A DNA stretch of 64,000 bases from an uncultured Selenomonadales bacterium (GCA_900314855.1 OMWZ01000003.1:1-64000); one strand, 5' to 3'. Positions 43,219 through 53,295 are shown, counted from the stretch's first letter. Translations and numbers: made by a program. Notes: generated by a model from the letters alone, not told the origin.

Positions 43219-44520
43219 ATGGAAGAGAAGAAATTGCGCGAAGAACAGGAAATCCGGGACGCGGCAGCCGGGACGGACGCCGTCGAAGCCACGGCCGAAG
43301 CGGAAGCCACAGCCGAAACGGAAGCCACGGCCGAAACGGAAGCCGCGGAAACCACCAACCAGCCGGAACCGTTGAAAGATATCGATATGGAATGGGAAGC
43401 CGAAAAGATCTGCCGCTGGGGCGCCGCCCGGGCGAGCGTTATTGTGGTGGCTCCCCTCCTGGGCAGCATGGCCCTCATTGCGAACGAAGTCTATATGATT
43501 ACCCGCCTGGCGGACCTGCGGGGCGTGACCCTGTCCGAAGGGGCCGCCATGGGCCTGCTCGGATCCCTGGGGGCGACCTTTGTCGGCCAGTCCGTGGCGA
43601 CCATTATCCCCATGCCGGCCCTGCAGGTCCCCCTGGCCATTTCCATTACGTACGGGGTCGGCAAGGCGGCCAACGCCTGGCTGAAGGCCGGCCGTCCGGA
43701 AGATGTGGCCGCGTTCCGCGAAGTCTATGAAAAGGCCCGCAAGGAAGGGGCGGACAACGCGGACACGTTCAGCCGCATGGATTGCCGCAACCGCCCGTTG
43801 GGCGACGAGTCGAAGAAATTCGACCTGGACGCCCTGAAGGAACAGGTGAAGAACCTCAACAAGGAGGATCTCTTCAACAGCGTGAAGGCCCGGGCCGACA
43901 AGGCGGAAACGAGCATTTCTGCCCGCCTGCGGGACATCAACGAACGCATCGTCAATCCCCTGAAGACCAAGAGCGACCGCTGGCTGTCGGCGCAGAACTG
44001 GAAGCAACTGTCCCGGGGCGAACTGGTCATCCCCTATGCGGAAATCCGCTGGTATATGACGCAGGCCCTGGCAGGCAGCGATTTTGCCCTGCTGGAGCTG
44101 GGCTATCAGGCGCCGGATTACCTGACCATGCAGCTGCAGCACAATTCTTACGGCACCTTGTCCCTGAAACTGTCCGTCCTGGACTTTTTCGTGGACCAGA
44201 CCGAAGCGACGGCCCACATCAAGGTCGAAGGGTTCGATATTTTCAACAACGAATTCGCCGCCCTGGTCGTCAATACCATCGGCGACAAGCTGATCCTGGG
44301 AATCCTGGACCTGGCCTTCGACAAGGTGACCATCGAAAACAGGGATGTGGTGACGACGTATGAAGACGGCGTCATCGGCCTGGATTTCACCAAGACGCTG
44401 CAGGAAAGCAAGATCGGCAGGACCCGCTTCCTGGAGAAGGCCGTCCTCGACGTGGTCCACTTTACGGACCTGAGCGTCATTGCCGAGGGGATCAAACTGA
44501 AGGCGACGGTCAAGCTGTAA
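43219..44520 (+). CDS. DUF697-like membrane protein with Glu/Ala/Thr repeats, 433 aa
   Basis: Only partly recognised. Residues 20-47 are an imperfect Glu-Ala-Thr repeat (EATAEAEATAETEATAETEA). Residues about 68-160 resemble the DUF697 (YcjF-like) domain found with GTPases: ARASVIVVAPLLGSMALIANEVYMITRLADLRGV, then GAAMGLLGSLGATFVGQSVATIIPMPALQVPLAISITYGVGKAANAWLKAGRP. The C-terminal 220 residues contain beta-rich repeats (LSLKLSVLDFFVDQTEATAHIKVEGFDIFNN) that could bind lipid. No GTPase partner is adjacent. The last bases run to a strong terminator; it appears monocistronic. Confidence 0.6.
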   Translation: MEEKKLREEQEIRDAAAGTDAVEATAEAEATAETEATAETEAAETTNQPEPLKDIDMEWEAEKICRWGAARASVIVVAPLLGSMALIANEVYMITRLADLRGVTLSEGAAMGLLGSLGATFVGQSVATIIPMPALQVPLAISITYGVGKAANAWLKAGRPEDVAAFREVYEKARKEGADNADTFSRMDCRNRPLGDESKKFDLDALKEQVKNLNKEDLFNSVKARADKAETSISARLRDINERIVNPLKTKSDRWLSAQNWKQLSRGELVIPYAEIRWYMTQALAGSDFALLELGYQAPDYLTMQLQHNSYGTLSLKLSVLDFFVDQTEATAHIKVEGFDIFNNEFAALVVNTIGDKLILGILDLAFDKVTIENRDVVTTYEDGVIGLDFTKTLQESKIGRTRFLEKAVLDVVHFTDLSVIAEGIKLKATVKL

Positions 44521-44647
44521 GCGCTTGCCGTACCTTGTGCGTCTGTTTCCCCCGTTTCCCTTGTACCTACTGTCCCCTGCCCGTATTCCCGGCGGGGGTC
44601 CCGCGGGTTTCCGCGGCAGTTCCCGCCCGCGGGCGGGTCTCTTAGGG

Positions 44648-44679
44648 GCCGCCCCCGGCGCTTCGGGGGCGGCTTTTTG
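44648..44679 (+). terminator. Rho-independent terminator
   Basis: GCCGCCCCCG/CGGGGGCGGC with a 6-base loop and TTTTT. Other GC-rich inverted repeats fill 44590-44640. Confidence 0.85.
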
Positions 44680-44773
44680 TCTTTTGCCAAATCTCCGTAT
44701 CTGTAGTACAATATAATAGTTGATTTGTGCCCGGAACCGAGAACCGGGCATTGTTGTTCACACGGAGGTAATT

Positions 44774-45802
44774 GTGGCCTTAACTTACGGAAGAAACCGG
44801 GGCAGTACGTCGGCTATGGTCGAGGGCGCGATTTTCGCGGCCATTGCCATCGTCTTCAACCTGCTCTTCTACTACGTCCCCTTCGTGGGCGTTTTCCTCA
44901 ATCTCGTCATGCCGCTGCCGCTGGTCGTCTGCGGCATCCGGAATGGCATGCGCTACAGCATCCTGTCGGCCGTCGTGGCGACGGCCATTGTCGCCATGGT
45001 CATCAATCCCGTCCACGCGCTCTTTTTCCTCGCCGTCTTCGGCATCATGGGCGTGGCCCTGGGGGAGTGCGTCCACCGCAGGCTACCGGCGAAAAAGCTG
45101 TTCGCCATTTCCACGGCGGCAGGCCTTGTCAGCATTGGCCTGAACCTGGTCCTGGCCCTGTATGTGCTGGGCATCAATCCCGTGGACATGATGTTCAGCC
45201 AACTGGACGCGGCAGTGCCCCAGATGACACAGTCCCTGTCGGGCGCCATGGGAGCGCAGCAGGCCGCGGAGCTGGAGGCCCAGATGACCGAGACCATGCG
45301 CCTGATGAAAATCGTCCTGCCTGGCGCCATGATCCTGGTGGCGCCGTGCCTGGTCCTGCTGAATTACTGGCTGGCCCGCAAAATCATGGCCCGGGCCGGC
45401 ATCCAGCTGGATGGCTTCCCGCCGGCGGAACGGTGGGGCTTTCCCCGTATGGTGGCCTTGCTCTATGTGCTGGGGCTCGTCGGGCTCCAGTATTTGAACG
45501 GCGCGGGGATTCACAACTGGATGTACACGCTGGCGGCGAACGTCTGGACCATTTGCAGCATGCTGCTTGTCGTCCAGGGCCTCGTCGGGGTGTACTGGTG
45601 GATGAAGCGCAAGGGGAAGAACCTGTTTTGGTTCCGCATCCTCGTGTTCGTGGCCCTCTTCCTGCCCGTCGTCACCCTGGCCATGACCTACGTCGGGGGA
45701 TACGACATCCTGTTCGATCCCCGCGGCGTGCGGAAACAGGCCCCGGACCGCAAACCACAGGCCCCGGACGGGGACGGCCCGGCAGAGCGGCCCCGCAAGT
45801 AA
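44774..45802 (+). CDS. yybS: DUF2232 (YybS-like) integral membrane protein, 342 aa
   Basis: A polytopic inner-membrane protein with about eight hydrophobic segments (AMVEGAIFAAIAIVFNLLFYYVPFVGVFLNLVMPLPLVVCGIRNGMRYS at the front, typical of DUF2232). Resembles S-component-like small-molecule transporters, but its substrate is unknown. Starts at GTG 44774 with GGAGG 5 bases upstream; the longer frame from 44720 has no site. It precedes gdpP as yybS does in Bacillus. TATAAT at 44712-44717 may be the -10 element of the operon, without a clear -35. Confidence 0.88.
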   Translation: MALTYGRNRGSTSAMVEGAIFAAIAIVFNLLFYYVPFVGVFLNLVMPLPLVVCGIRNGMRYSILSAVVATAIVAMVINPVHALFFLAVFGIMGVALGECVHRRLPAKKLFAISTAAGLVSIGLNLVLALYVLGINPVDMMFSQLDAAVPQMTQSLSGAMGAQQAAELEAQMTETMRLMKIVLPGAMILVAPCLVLLNYWLARKIMARAGIQLDGFPPAERWGFPRMVALLYVLGLVGLQYLNGAGIHNWMYTLAANVWTICSMLLVVQGLVGVYWWMKRKGKNLFWFRILVFVALFLPVVTLAMTYVGGYDILFDPRGVRKQAPDRKPQAPDGDGPAERPRK

Positions 45803-45854
45803 GAAAGGCGGCTGCGGATCCCCCTGGGGCCGCGTCCGCTGAAGGAGTCCTATT

Positions 45855-47933
45855 ATGTTCAACAAGAGTTTATTTTCCAACTGGAAAGATGTCACCTTGT
45901 ACGTGACCATCATTTTCCTGCTGCTCGCCGCCCTCAGCTTCGAAGAACCCCTTTTCCTGCCGGTGGCCCTCCTGATCGCCATTTCCGTCTTTTGGTTCGC
46001 GCGGCGGACCCTGGTCAACAAGCGTCTCTCCATGTCGGGGTACCTGGATGACATCATCCGCAACATCGACCGGGCCAACCATTTTGCCGTGCGCAACCTG
46101 GACGTGGGCATTGCGGTCTTTTCGTCCGACGGCAAGCTGCAGTGGAAAAACGAAAAGTTCCAGAGTATCGTCGGCAAGACGCAGCTGGAGGGCAAGCGGC
46201 CCGAAGAGGTCCTGCCCCTGGCGGAGAACGCCTTCGAGACGATGTGCGTCAAGGACGACGAAAAGGTCCTGCGGCTCCAGGACCGCTGGTACAATATGCG
46301 CTATTTCAGCGTCCAGAGCAAGCCGGGCGACCGGGCTCGGGACAATGCCGTCCACAGCAGCCTCATGGTCTACCTGATGGATGTGACGGAACTGGAGAAC
46401 TTGAAAATCAAATACCACGACGACAGCCTCAACATCGCCTTTGTCCGCTTCGACAACTATGAAGACGTGGCCAAGGGGATGGGTGAAGCCGCCCGGGCGA
46501 ACCTGACGGGGGAAGTGAGCGAGCGCGTGTCCCAGTGGGCCGAGACCCTGAACGGGTTTGTCTGGCGGTCCGGCAAGGAAAACTGTATGGTCGGGTTCAC
46601 GAATGTGGGCCTGCAAAAAGCGCTGGAAGACAAGTTCAGCATCCTGGACCGCGTCCGGGAAATCAAGCTGGAAAACAAGCTGGCGCCGACCTTGTCCATC
46701 GGCATTTCCGGCGAAGGGGCGACGCTGGCCGAAATCAGCATGAATGCCTCGAAGGCCCTGGATCTGGCCTTGGGCCGCGGCGGCGACCAGGTCGTGGTCC
46801 AGGCGGGCAAGGAAATGCAGTACTTTGGCGGCACGAGCACGGTCAACGCCAAGAGCACCCGCGTGCGTGTCCGCATCGTGGCCCATACGATCCGCGAGCA
46901 GATGACCGCGGCGGACCGCGTCTTTGTCATGGGACACGAAAACGAGGATTACGACGCCATTGCCAGCGCCGTCGGCGTGGCCAAGATGGCCCTGTCCCTT
47001 CGGAAACCGGTCTTTATCGTGTACAGCGGCAATTCCATGTCCTTTGAAAAAGTACGGGAATACCTGTTTGACGAAAAGGACAAGATGAAATCGGACGATG
47101 TCCATTATCTGGACCACATCGTCACGGAAGAAGAGGCCCTGAAAGAAATCACGCCGAAGAGCCTCCTCATGCTCGTCGACCACCACCGGGCCGTCCTCTG
47201 CGCCAGCCGCAGGGTCCTGGACGCCATTCCGAGGAACCGCATCATCATCGACCACCACCGCCGGGCGGAAGACGTCATCCCCAACACGATCCTCCAGTAC
47301 ATGGAGCCGTCGTCGTCTTCCACCAGTGAGCTCGTGACGGAGCTGGTCGGCTATTTCGACGAAAAACTGGAATTCGACCAGGAGGAAGCGACCCTGCTGT
47401 ATTGCGGCCTCGTCGTCGACACGAAAAACTTCAATGTCCAGACGGGGGAACGGACCTTCGAGGCGGCGGCCCTCCTGCGCCGCAGCGGGGCGGACCCGCT
47501 CCTCGTACGGCAGCTGTTCAAGGACGATCTGGCGTCGTACCAGGAACGGTGCCGCGTCATCGCCCACACGGAAATGCCGATTCCCCACCTGGCCATTTCC
47601 GTCAACCACTGTCCGGAAGCGCGGGCCAGCGAGGCCAGTGTTGTCGCGGCCCAGGCGGCGGACAGCCTGATCAATATCACGGATATTTCCGTCGGCGTCG
47701 TCCTGACGGACTTCGGCAACGGCGACATTTCGGTCAGCGCCCGCAGCGACGGCAGCATCAACGTCCAGGTCATTATGGAAGAACTCGGCGGCGGCGGACA
47801 CCAGACCGTAGCCGGCGTGCAGCTCCACGGGGCGTCGGTGGACGACGTCAAGCGCCAGATTATCGAGCTGGCGCAGCAGCAGATGGAAGAAGCAAAGGAG
47901 AAAAACAAAGATGAAAGTAATCTTACTGACTGA
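45855..47933 (+). CDS. gdpP: Cyclic-di-AMP phosphodiesterase GdpP (YybT family), 692 aa
   Basis: Membrane-bound DHH/DHHA1 phosphodiesterase that degrades c-di-AMP. Two membrane segments lie within residues 10-55, a PAS domain near 80-140 (RNLDVGIAVFSSDGKLQWKNEKF), a degenerate GGDEF domain near 180-320 and the DHH domain from about 350 (VMGHENEDYDAIASAVG, MLVDHHRAVL, IIIDHHRRAED). DHHA1 ends with GGGGHQTVAGVQL. All acidic and His metal ligands are kept, although the usual Pro in GHxxPD is Glu. The end overlaps rplI by 23 bases. Confidence 0.95.
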   Translation: MFNKSLFSNWKDVTLYVTIIFLLLAALSFEEPLFLPVALLIAISVFWFARRTLVNKRLSMSGYLDDIIRNIDRANHFAVRNLDVGIAVFSSDGKLQWKNEKFQSIVGKTQLEGKRPEEVLPLAENAFETMCVKDDEKVLRLQDRWYNMRYFSVQSKPGDRARDNAVHSSLMVYLMDVTELENLKIKYHDDSLNIAFVRFDNYEDVAKGMGEAARANLTGEVSERVSQWAETLNGFVWRSGKENCMVGFTNVGLQKALEDKFSILDRVREIKLENKLAPTLSIGISGEGATLAEISMNASKALDLALGRGGDQVVVQAGKEMQYFGGTSTVNAKSTRVRVRIVAHTIREQMTAADRVFVMGHENEDYDAIASAVGVAKMALSLRKPVFIVYSGNSMSFEKVREYLFDEKDKMKSDDVHYLDHIVTEEEALKEITPKSLLMLVDHHRAVLCASRRVLDAIPRNRIIIDHHRRAEDVIPNTILQYMEPSSSSTSELVTELVGYFDEKLEFDQEEATLLYCGLVVDTKNFNVQTGERTFEAAALLRRSGADPLLVRQLFKDDLASYQERCRVIAHTEMPIPHLAISVNHCPEARASEASVVAAQAADSLINITDISVGVVLTDFGNGDISVSARSDGSINVQVIMEELGGGGHQTVAGVQLHGASVDDVKRQIIELAQQQMEEAKEKNKDESNLTD

Positions 47934-48363
47934 TGTCAAGAAATTGGGCAAAAAAGGCGACATTGTGGAAACGGCCGAAGGATACGGCCGCAACTACCTG
48001 ATCCCGCACAACCTGGCGAAAGAAGCGACGACGGTCAACCTGAACCAGGCCCTGCAGGACAAACAGGTCGCCGCCCACCGCGCGGCCCAGCGCCACGACG
48101 AAGCCGTTGTCCTGGCCGCCCAGATCGAAAAAGTGACGGTCCACATGGCGCTGAAAGTCGGCGCCAACGGCAAACTCTTCGGCGCCATCACGTCGAAGGA
48201 CGTGGCCGAAGCCCTCATCGAACAGACGGGCCTTCAAATTGACCGCCGCAAAATTGAACTGAAACACAAAGTGACGGCTCCCGGGCTGTATCCCGCTGTG
48301 GCGAAACTCCATCCGGAAATTTCCGCCCAGTTCAACGTCGAAGTGACGGTCGCCGCGGAATAA
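47911..48363 (+). CDS. rplI: 50S ribosomal protein L9, 150 aa
   Basis: Classical two-domain L9: MKVILLTDVKKLGKKGDIVETAEGYGRNYLIPHNLAKEAT at the N terminus, a connecting helix and the C-terminal domain KLFGAITSKDVAEALIEQTGLQIDRRKIEL. Starts inside the end of gdpP, with AAAGGAG upstream of its ATG. Confidence 0.97.
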   Translation: MKVILLTDVKKLGKKGDIVETAEGYGRNYLIPHNLAKEATTVNLNQALQDKQVAAHRAAQRHDEAVVLAAQIEKVTVHMALKVGANGKLFGAITSKDVAEALIEQTGLQIDRRKIELKHKVTAPGLYPAVAKLHPEISAQFNVEVTVAAE

Positions 48364-48477
48364 CCGCGGACAGGCCCCGTCCCGACGGGCGCCGCGGAAT
48401 GCCCGCGGAGAGGACCTGTCACGACGGACGCAAGGGAAACGTACGTCCGGGAAAACCGAAGGAAATGGGGAATCACT

Positions 48478-49863
48478 ATGCAGCAGGAACGACAGCAGAA
48501 TAACCCCGACCGCGTGCCGCCGCAGGATATCAAGGCGGAGCAGTCGGTCCTGGGGGCCATGCTGATCAACAAAGAGGCCGTCAGCGAAGTGGCGGAAATG
48601 CTGAACCCCGAAGATTTTTACCGGCAGACGCACCGGCTCATCTTCGCGGCCATGCTGGCGTTGTACGGACGCAATGAGGCCATCGACCTCGTCACCATGA
48701 CGAACGAGCTGCAGAAAGAGGGCAAACTGGAGGATGCCGGAGGGGTCAGCTACCTGACGCTGCTGGCGAACGTCGTGCCCACGGCGGCCAACGTCAAATA
48801 CCATGCCCAGATCGTGGAGGAAAAGTCTATCCTGCGGCAGCTCGTCGAGGGAGGGACGCGCATTGCCACCCTGGGCTACGAAGGGGCCGAAGAGGTCAAG
48901 GACATTATGGATGAGGCGGAGAAAACCATCCTCCGCATCTCCCACCGCAAAGGCGGCAAGGATTTTACGCCGATCGGCGAAGTGGTGGGGACGACGCTCG
49001 ATGAGATTTCCAACCTCATCGAGACGAAAGGCGGAATTACGGGGCTCCGTACGGGGTTCATCGATTTTGACCGCATGACGGCGGGCCTCCATCCGTCGGA
49101 TTTCATCATCCTGGCCGCCCGTCCCTCCATGGGCAAGACGGCCCTGGCCCTGAACATCGCCCAGAATATCGCCATCCGCGGGGCGGGGCAGGGCGAGGAC
49201 CCCAAGAAGATCGCCTTTTTCAGCCTGGAAATGAGCCGCGAGCAGCTCGTCCAGCGCATGCTCTGCTCCGAGGCGAACATCGACGCCCAGCAGCTCCGCA
49301 CGGGACAGGTGCCCGAGGCGGAATGGACCGGCCTGTGGCAAGCGGCGGACAAACTGGCGAAGGCCAAAATCTTCATCGATGACACGCCGGGCCTGCGCAT
49401 CATGGAAATGCGCAGCAAGGCGCGGCGCCTGCAGGCCCAGGAAGGGCTGGACATGATCATCGTCGACTACCTGCAGCTCATGCAGGGCAGCAACAGCCGC
49501 GCCAACCAGGACAACCGCCAGCAGGAGGTCTCGGAAATTTCCCGCGGCCTCAAGGCCCTGGCCCGCGAATTGCAGGTGCCCGTCCTGGCCTTGTCCCAGC
49601 TGAGCCGCGGCGTTGAAAGCCGCCAGGTCAAGAAGCCCATGTTGTCGGACCTGCGCGAGTCGGGTTCCCTCGAACAGGACGCGGACATCGTCTGCTTCCT
49701 GTACCGGGACGATTATTACAAGGCGGAAGACGAAGAGCCGACCCACATTACGGAACTGATTGTCGCAAAGCACCGCAACGGCCCTGTCGGCCGCGTGAAC
49801 CTCTACTTCCAGAACCAGTTCACGAAATTCGTCAGCCTGGCCAGGAATCTGGAAAAATCCTGA
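48478..49863 (+). CDS. dnaB: Replicative DNA helicase DnaB (DnaC of Bacillus), 461 aa
   Basis: The hexameric replication-fork helicase. N-terminal domain PPQDIKAEQSVLGAMLINKEAVSEVAEML, RecA-like domain with Walker A ILAARPSMGKTALALNIAQN, FFSLEMSREQLVQRML, Walker B-type MIIVDYLQLM and LSQLSRGVESRQVKKPMLSDLRESGSLEQDAD. No intein is inserted. Follows rplI after a 114-base GC-rich spacer. Confidence 0.97.
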   Translation: MQQERQQNNPDRVPPQDIKAEQSVLGAMLINKEAVSEVAEMLNPEDFYRQTHRLIFAAMLALYGRNEAIDLVTMTNELQKEGKLEDAGGVSYLTLLANVVPTAANVKYHAQIVEEKSILRQLVEGGTRIATLGYEGAEEVKDIMDEAEKTILRISHRKGGKDFTPIGEVVGTTLDEISNLIETKGGITGLRTGFIDFDRMTAGLHPSDFIILAARPSMGKTALALNIAQNIAIRGAGQGEDPKKIAFFSLEMSREQLVQRMLCSEANIDAQQLRTGQVPEAEWTGLWQAADKLAKAKIFIDDTPGLRIMEMRSKARRLQAQEGLDMIIVDYLQLMQGSNSRANQDNRQQEVSEISRGLKALARELQVPVLALSQLSRGVESRQVKKPMLSDLRESGSLEQDADIVCFLYRDDYYKAEDEEPTHITELIVAKHRNGPVGRVNLYFQNQFTKFVSLARNLEKS

Positions 49864-50030
49864 CCACCCGGCGGGATTGGCGGCGAAAAAGCACTATACG
49901 CGGCGCGAGACATACATTATAATGTTGGTGTAGAAGCAAGACAGGCAGCGCCGGCCCGTGCCGGCGGAAATACCGGGACGGTCCGGGGGAAAGCGGTGCC
50001 GGCCGGCGGATCAGGAAAGGAGACCTGTAC

Positions 50031-51323
50031 ATGATTCCAAGATATACCCGCCCGGAAATGGGAAAAATCTGGGACGAACGCAATGAATGGCAGACCATGC
50101 TCGATGTGGAAATCGCGGCCTGCGAAGCGAACGCCGAACTGGGGCGGATTCCGAAAGAAGCGGTTCGCGTGATTAAGGAAAAGGCCGATTTCGATGTGGA
50201 CCGCATCCACGAAATCGACCGGGAAATCAACCACGACATCATTGCCTTCCTTACCAACGTGGGAGAATATGTCGGCGATGACGCCAAATACATCCATATG
50301 GGCCTCACCTCGACGGACGTCAAGGATACGGGCCTCAATGTGCAGATCAAGCAGGCGTCGGCTGTCCTGATCGACGACCTGGAAAAACTGGCGGAGGTCT
50401 TGAAACGCCGCGCCGTCGAATTCAAGCATACGCCGACCATCGGTCGCACCCACGGCGTCCACGCCGAGCCGACGACCTTCGGCCTGAAATTGCTGCTCTG
50501 GTACAACGCCACGCTGCGCAATATCGAACGCATGAAACAGGCCGCCGCCACCATGTGCGTCGGAAAACTGTCCGGCGCCGTCGGCACCTACGCCGACATC
50601 GACCCCTACGTGGAAGAATATGTCTGCCGGAAGATGGGCCTTGCCCGGGAAGACGTGGCCACGCAGGTCGTCAATCGCGACCACCATGCCCAGTACATCA
50701 CGACCCTGGGCGTGATCGCCGGAACCCTTTCCCAGATCGCGCTGGAAGTCCGCCACCTGCAGCGCACGGAAGTCCGGGAAGCGGAAGAATTTTTCAGCGC
50801 CAAGCAGAAGGGATCCTCCGCCATGCCCCATAAACGCAATCCCGTCCGCAGCGAACGCATCTGCGGCATGGCCCGCGTCATTCAGGGCTACGCCCTGCCG
50901 GCTTTCGAGGATATTCCCCTGTGGCATGAACGGGACATTTCCCATTCCTCCGTGGAACGGGTCATTTTCCCCGACGCCACCATCGCGCTGGACTATATCC
51001 TTCACGAAACGACGAACCTCATCGACAAGCTGCTTGTCTATCCGGAAAAAATGCTCGCCGACCTGAACTTGACCGGCGGCCTCATCTACAGCCCGCGCGT
51101 CCTCCTGGCCCTCGTCGCCAAGGGCGCCTACCGGGACACGGCGTACCGCTGGGTGCAGCGCAACGCCATGAAACGCTGGCTCCAGGGGGAAGACTTCTAT
51201 GAGAATCTCTGCAAGGATGAAGACGTCCGCCAGTATCTGACGCCGGAAGAAATCAAAGCCTGCTTCGACTACAAGCCCATGCTTGTCCACGTCGACGAAA
51301 TCTTTGCCCGTTTCGGCCTGTAA
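50031..51323 (+). CDS. purB: Adenylosuccinate lyase, 430 aa
   Basis: Acts twice in purine synthesis: SAICAR to AICAR and adenylosuccinate to AMP. MIPRYTRPEMGKIW at the N terminus, TSTDVKDTGLNVQI, IGRTHGVHAEPTTFGLKL and the fumarase-superfamily signature GSSAMPHKRNPVRSE. AAAGGAGA precedes ATG. A TATAAT at 49918-49923 may be its -10 box but lacks a clear -35. Confidence 0.97.
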   Translation: MIPRYTRPEMGKIWDERNEWQTMLDVEIAACEANAELGRIPKEAVRVIKEKADFDVDRIHEIDREINHDIIAFLTNVGEYVGDDAKYIHMGLTSTDVKDTGLNVQIKQASAVLIDDLEKLAEVLKRRAVEFKHTPTIGRTHGVHAEPTTFGLKLLLWYNATLRNIERMKQAAATMCVGKLSGAVGTYADIDPYVEEYVCRKMGLAREDVATQVVNRDHHAQYITTLGVIAGTLSQIALEVRHLQRTEVREAEEFFSAKQKGSSAMPHKRNPVRSERICGMARVIQGYALPAFEDIPLWHERDISHSSVERVIFPDATIALDYILHETTNLIDKLLVYPEKMLADLNLTGGLIYSPRVLLALVAKGAYRDTAYRWVQRNAMKRWLQGEDFYENLCKDEDVRQYLTPEEIKACFDYKPMLVHVDEIFARFGL

Positions 51324-51376
51324 GTCTGCTGTATCCTGTGGAACCGGATTTTTTTAGGAATCGAGGAGAAGTGCAT

Positions 51377-52666
51377 ATGTCATCTATTGTTGTCATCGGT
51401 GCCCAGTGGGGCGACGAAGGAAAAGGGAAAGTCGTGGATTATCTGGCCCAGAAGGCGGACGCCGTGGTTCGTTATTCCGGCGGGTCCAACGCGGGCCATA
51501 CGGTAGTCGTTCACGATGTGCCGTATAAGCTGCGCCTGCTGCCGTCGGGCATCCTGTACCACGGCAAGATCTGCATCCTCGGCAACGGCGTCGTCATTAA
51601 CCCCGGCGTTGTCCTGCAGGAAATCAAGGAAATGCATGACAAGGGCGTCGACATCAGCCGCATCGCCATCAGCGACCGTGCCCACGTGGTCCTGCCGTAC
51701 CATCAGCGCCTGGACGAACTCCAGGAAGAAGCCCTGGGCAAGGCCAAGATCGGCACGACCAAAGGCGGCATCGGCCCTTGCTACATGGATAAAGTGGCCC
51801 GTGTGGGCATCCGTGTCTGCGATCTCATGGATCCCGAGGTCTTCGCGGAAAAACTGGCCATCAACGTCAAGGCCAAAAATGACATCATTACCAAAATCTA
51901 CGGCGGCGAGCCTTTCGACTACGACGCCATGCTGAAGGAATACCTGGCATACGCCGAGGAACTGCGCCCCTATGTGACCGATACGGGCGTCATTCTGGAC
52001 GAAATCTTCGCGAGCGGCAAAAAGGTCCTCTTCGAGGGCGCCCAGGCCACCTTCCTCGACATCGACCACGGCACCTATCCGTATGTGACGAGCTCCAACC
52101 CGACGGCAGGCAATGCCTCCACGGGCAGCGGCGTCGGGCCCCGGTTCATCGACCATGTCCTGGGCGTCGTCAAAGCCTACACGACCCGTGTCGGCGCCGG
52201 TCCTTTCGTTACGGAACTCCACGATACGGATGGCCCGGGCCACCAGATCCGCGAAACGGGCCACGAATACGGCACCGTGACGGGACGGCCCCGCCGCTGC
52301 GGCTGGCTGGACGCCTTTATGCTCAAATATTCCGCCCGCCTCAACAGCCTGGACGGTCTTGCTATTACGCGCCTGGATGTCCTGGACCAGATGCCCAGGA
52401 TCAAGATGTGCGTCGGCTATAAGATCGACGGTGTCGAAATCAAACAGATTCCGGCCAGCCTCAAGACCCTCTCCAAAGTGGAACCGGTCTACGAGGAATT
52501 CAACGGCTGGATGACCGATACCAGCGGCTGCCGGTCCTTCGAGGAACTGCCGGCAGGCGCCCGGAAATACCTGAACCGTATCAGCGAAGTCGCTGGCGTT
52601 GAACTGGCCATCGTTTCCGTCGGCCCGAACCGTGACCAGACCATTGTCCTGAAGGACATGCTCTGA
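51377..52666 (+). CDS. purA: Adenylosuccinate synthetase, 429 aa
   Basis: Joins IMP and aspartate with GTP hydrolysis. GAQWGDEGKGKVVDYLAQKADAVVRYSGGSNAGHTVV, GIGPCYMDKVARVGIRVCDL, FEGAQATFLDIDHGTYPYVTSSNPTAG and TTRVGAGPFVTEL are all intact. Start at ATG 51377 with AGGAGAA upstream rather than 51338. Directly follows purB, so both AMP-forming steps are together. Confidence 0.97.
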   Translation: MSSIVVIGAQWGDEGKGKVVDYLAQKADAVVRYSGGSNAGHTVVVHDVPYKLRLLPSGILYHGKICILGNGVVINPGVVLQEIKEMHDKGVDISRIAISDRAHVVLPYHQRLDELQEEALGKAKIGTTKGGIGPCYMDKVARVGIRVCDLMDPEVFAEKLAINVKAKNDIITKIYGGEPFDYDAMLKEYLAYAEELRPYVTDTGVILDEIFASGKKVLFEGAQATFLDIDHGTYPYVTSSNPTAGNASTGSGVGPRFIDHVLGVVKAYTTRVGAGPFVTELHDTDGPGHQIRETGHEYGTVTGRPRRCGWLDAFMLKYSARLNSLDGLAITRLDVLDQMPRIKMCVGYKIDGVEIKQIPASLKTLSKVEPVYEEFNGWMTDTSGCRSFEELPAGARKYLNRISEVAGVELAIVSVGPNRDQTIVLKDML

Positions 52667-52760
52667 TTCCGCGCGGCGCGCGTCCCGCCCGTTTCCGGAT
52701 TCCCCCGCGGGTCCGGTCGGCGGCGGGGCCCGCGGCGCCGAACCTGGAAAGGAATTCCCC

Positions 52761-53270
52761 ATGAAAAAAATGATCCTGGCCTTTAACTTCCGGCCCGAAC
52801 GCCTCCAAAGCCTGCGCCGGCTCTGCATGATGCTCAAAGTCAACTGCCGCGAAGTGGCTGCGGAAGAGCAGAATGCCGCTATCGGCTACCTTGCCGAAGT
52901 GAAAGACGCGGCCCGCCTGGCCGTCAATCCGCCGGAAAACGCCGAAGAGACCCTGGCGGAAGCCCTGGAAGCGGCCGCCGTCCAGGCCGGGGAAGACCCG
53001 GAAGCCGTCAAGAAAGCGGCGATGCGGCTCCTCCTGGAATCGGCCCAGAAGGAAATGACCGTCCTCTGCGGTTTCGATATGCACCTGCTCAACCGCTTCC
53101 TGGCCGCTGTCAAAAAAAGCGACCTCCGGGAAATCGAGCTCAAAGCCATGCTTACCCCCACCAACAGCCTCTGGAGCGGCCGGCACCTGCTGCAGGAACT
53201 CGCGGCGGAGCATATCGTGATGCACCAGCAGAAAAACGGCGTCTTGAAGGGCCTGCACCGCAAAAACTGA
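52761..53270 (+). CDS. DUF3783 domain protein, 169 aa
   Basis: The C-terminal 80 residues match DUF3783 (EMTVLCGFDMHLLNRFLAAVKKSDLREIELKAMLTPTNSLWSGRHLLQELAAEHIVM), a family of unknown function in anaerobic Firmicutes. The N-terminal region begins MKKMILAFNF and is followed by an Ala/Glu-rich helical stretch. Cytoplasmic, with no catalytic motif that I recognise. AAAGGAA precedes ATG. Separated from purA by a very GC-rich 94-base spacer. Confidence 0.75.
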   Translation: MKKMILAFNFRPERLQSLRRLCMMLKVNCREVAAEEQNAAIGYLAEVKDAARLAVNPPENAEETLAEALEAAAVQAGEDPEAVKKAAMRLLLESAQKEMTVLCGFDMHLLNRFLAAVKKSDLREIELKAMLTPTNSLWSGRHLLQELAAEHIVMHQQKNGVLKGLHRKN

Positions 53271-53295
53271 AAGACGGCAAAACGAAAACAAGACG

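Noticed and set aside
45870..47993. Open frame of 707 codons opposite gdpP
   Set aside because: Antisense of an unmistakable GdpP; composition-driven, with no motif.
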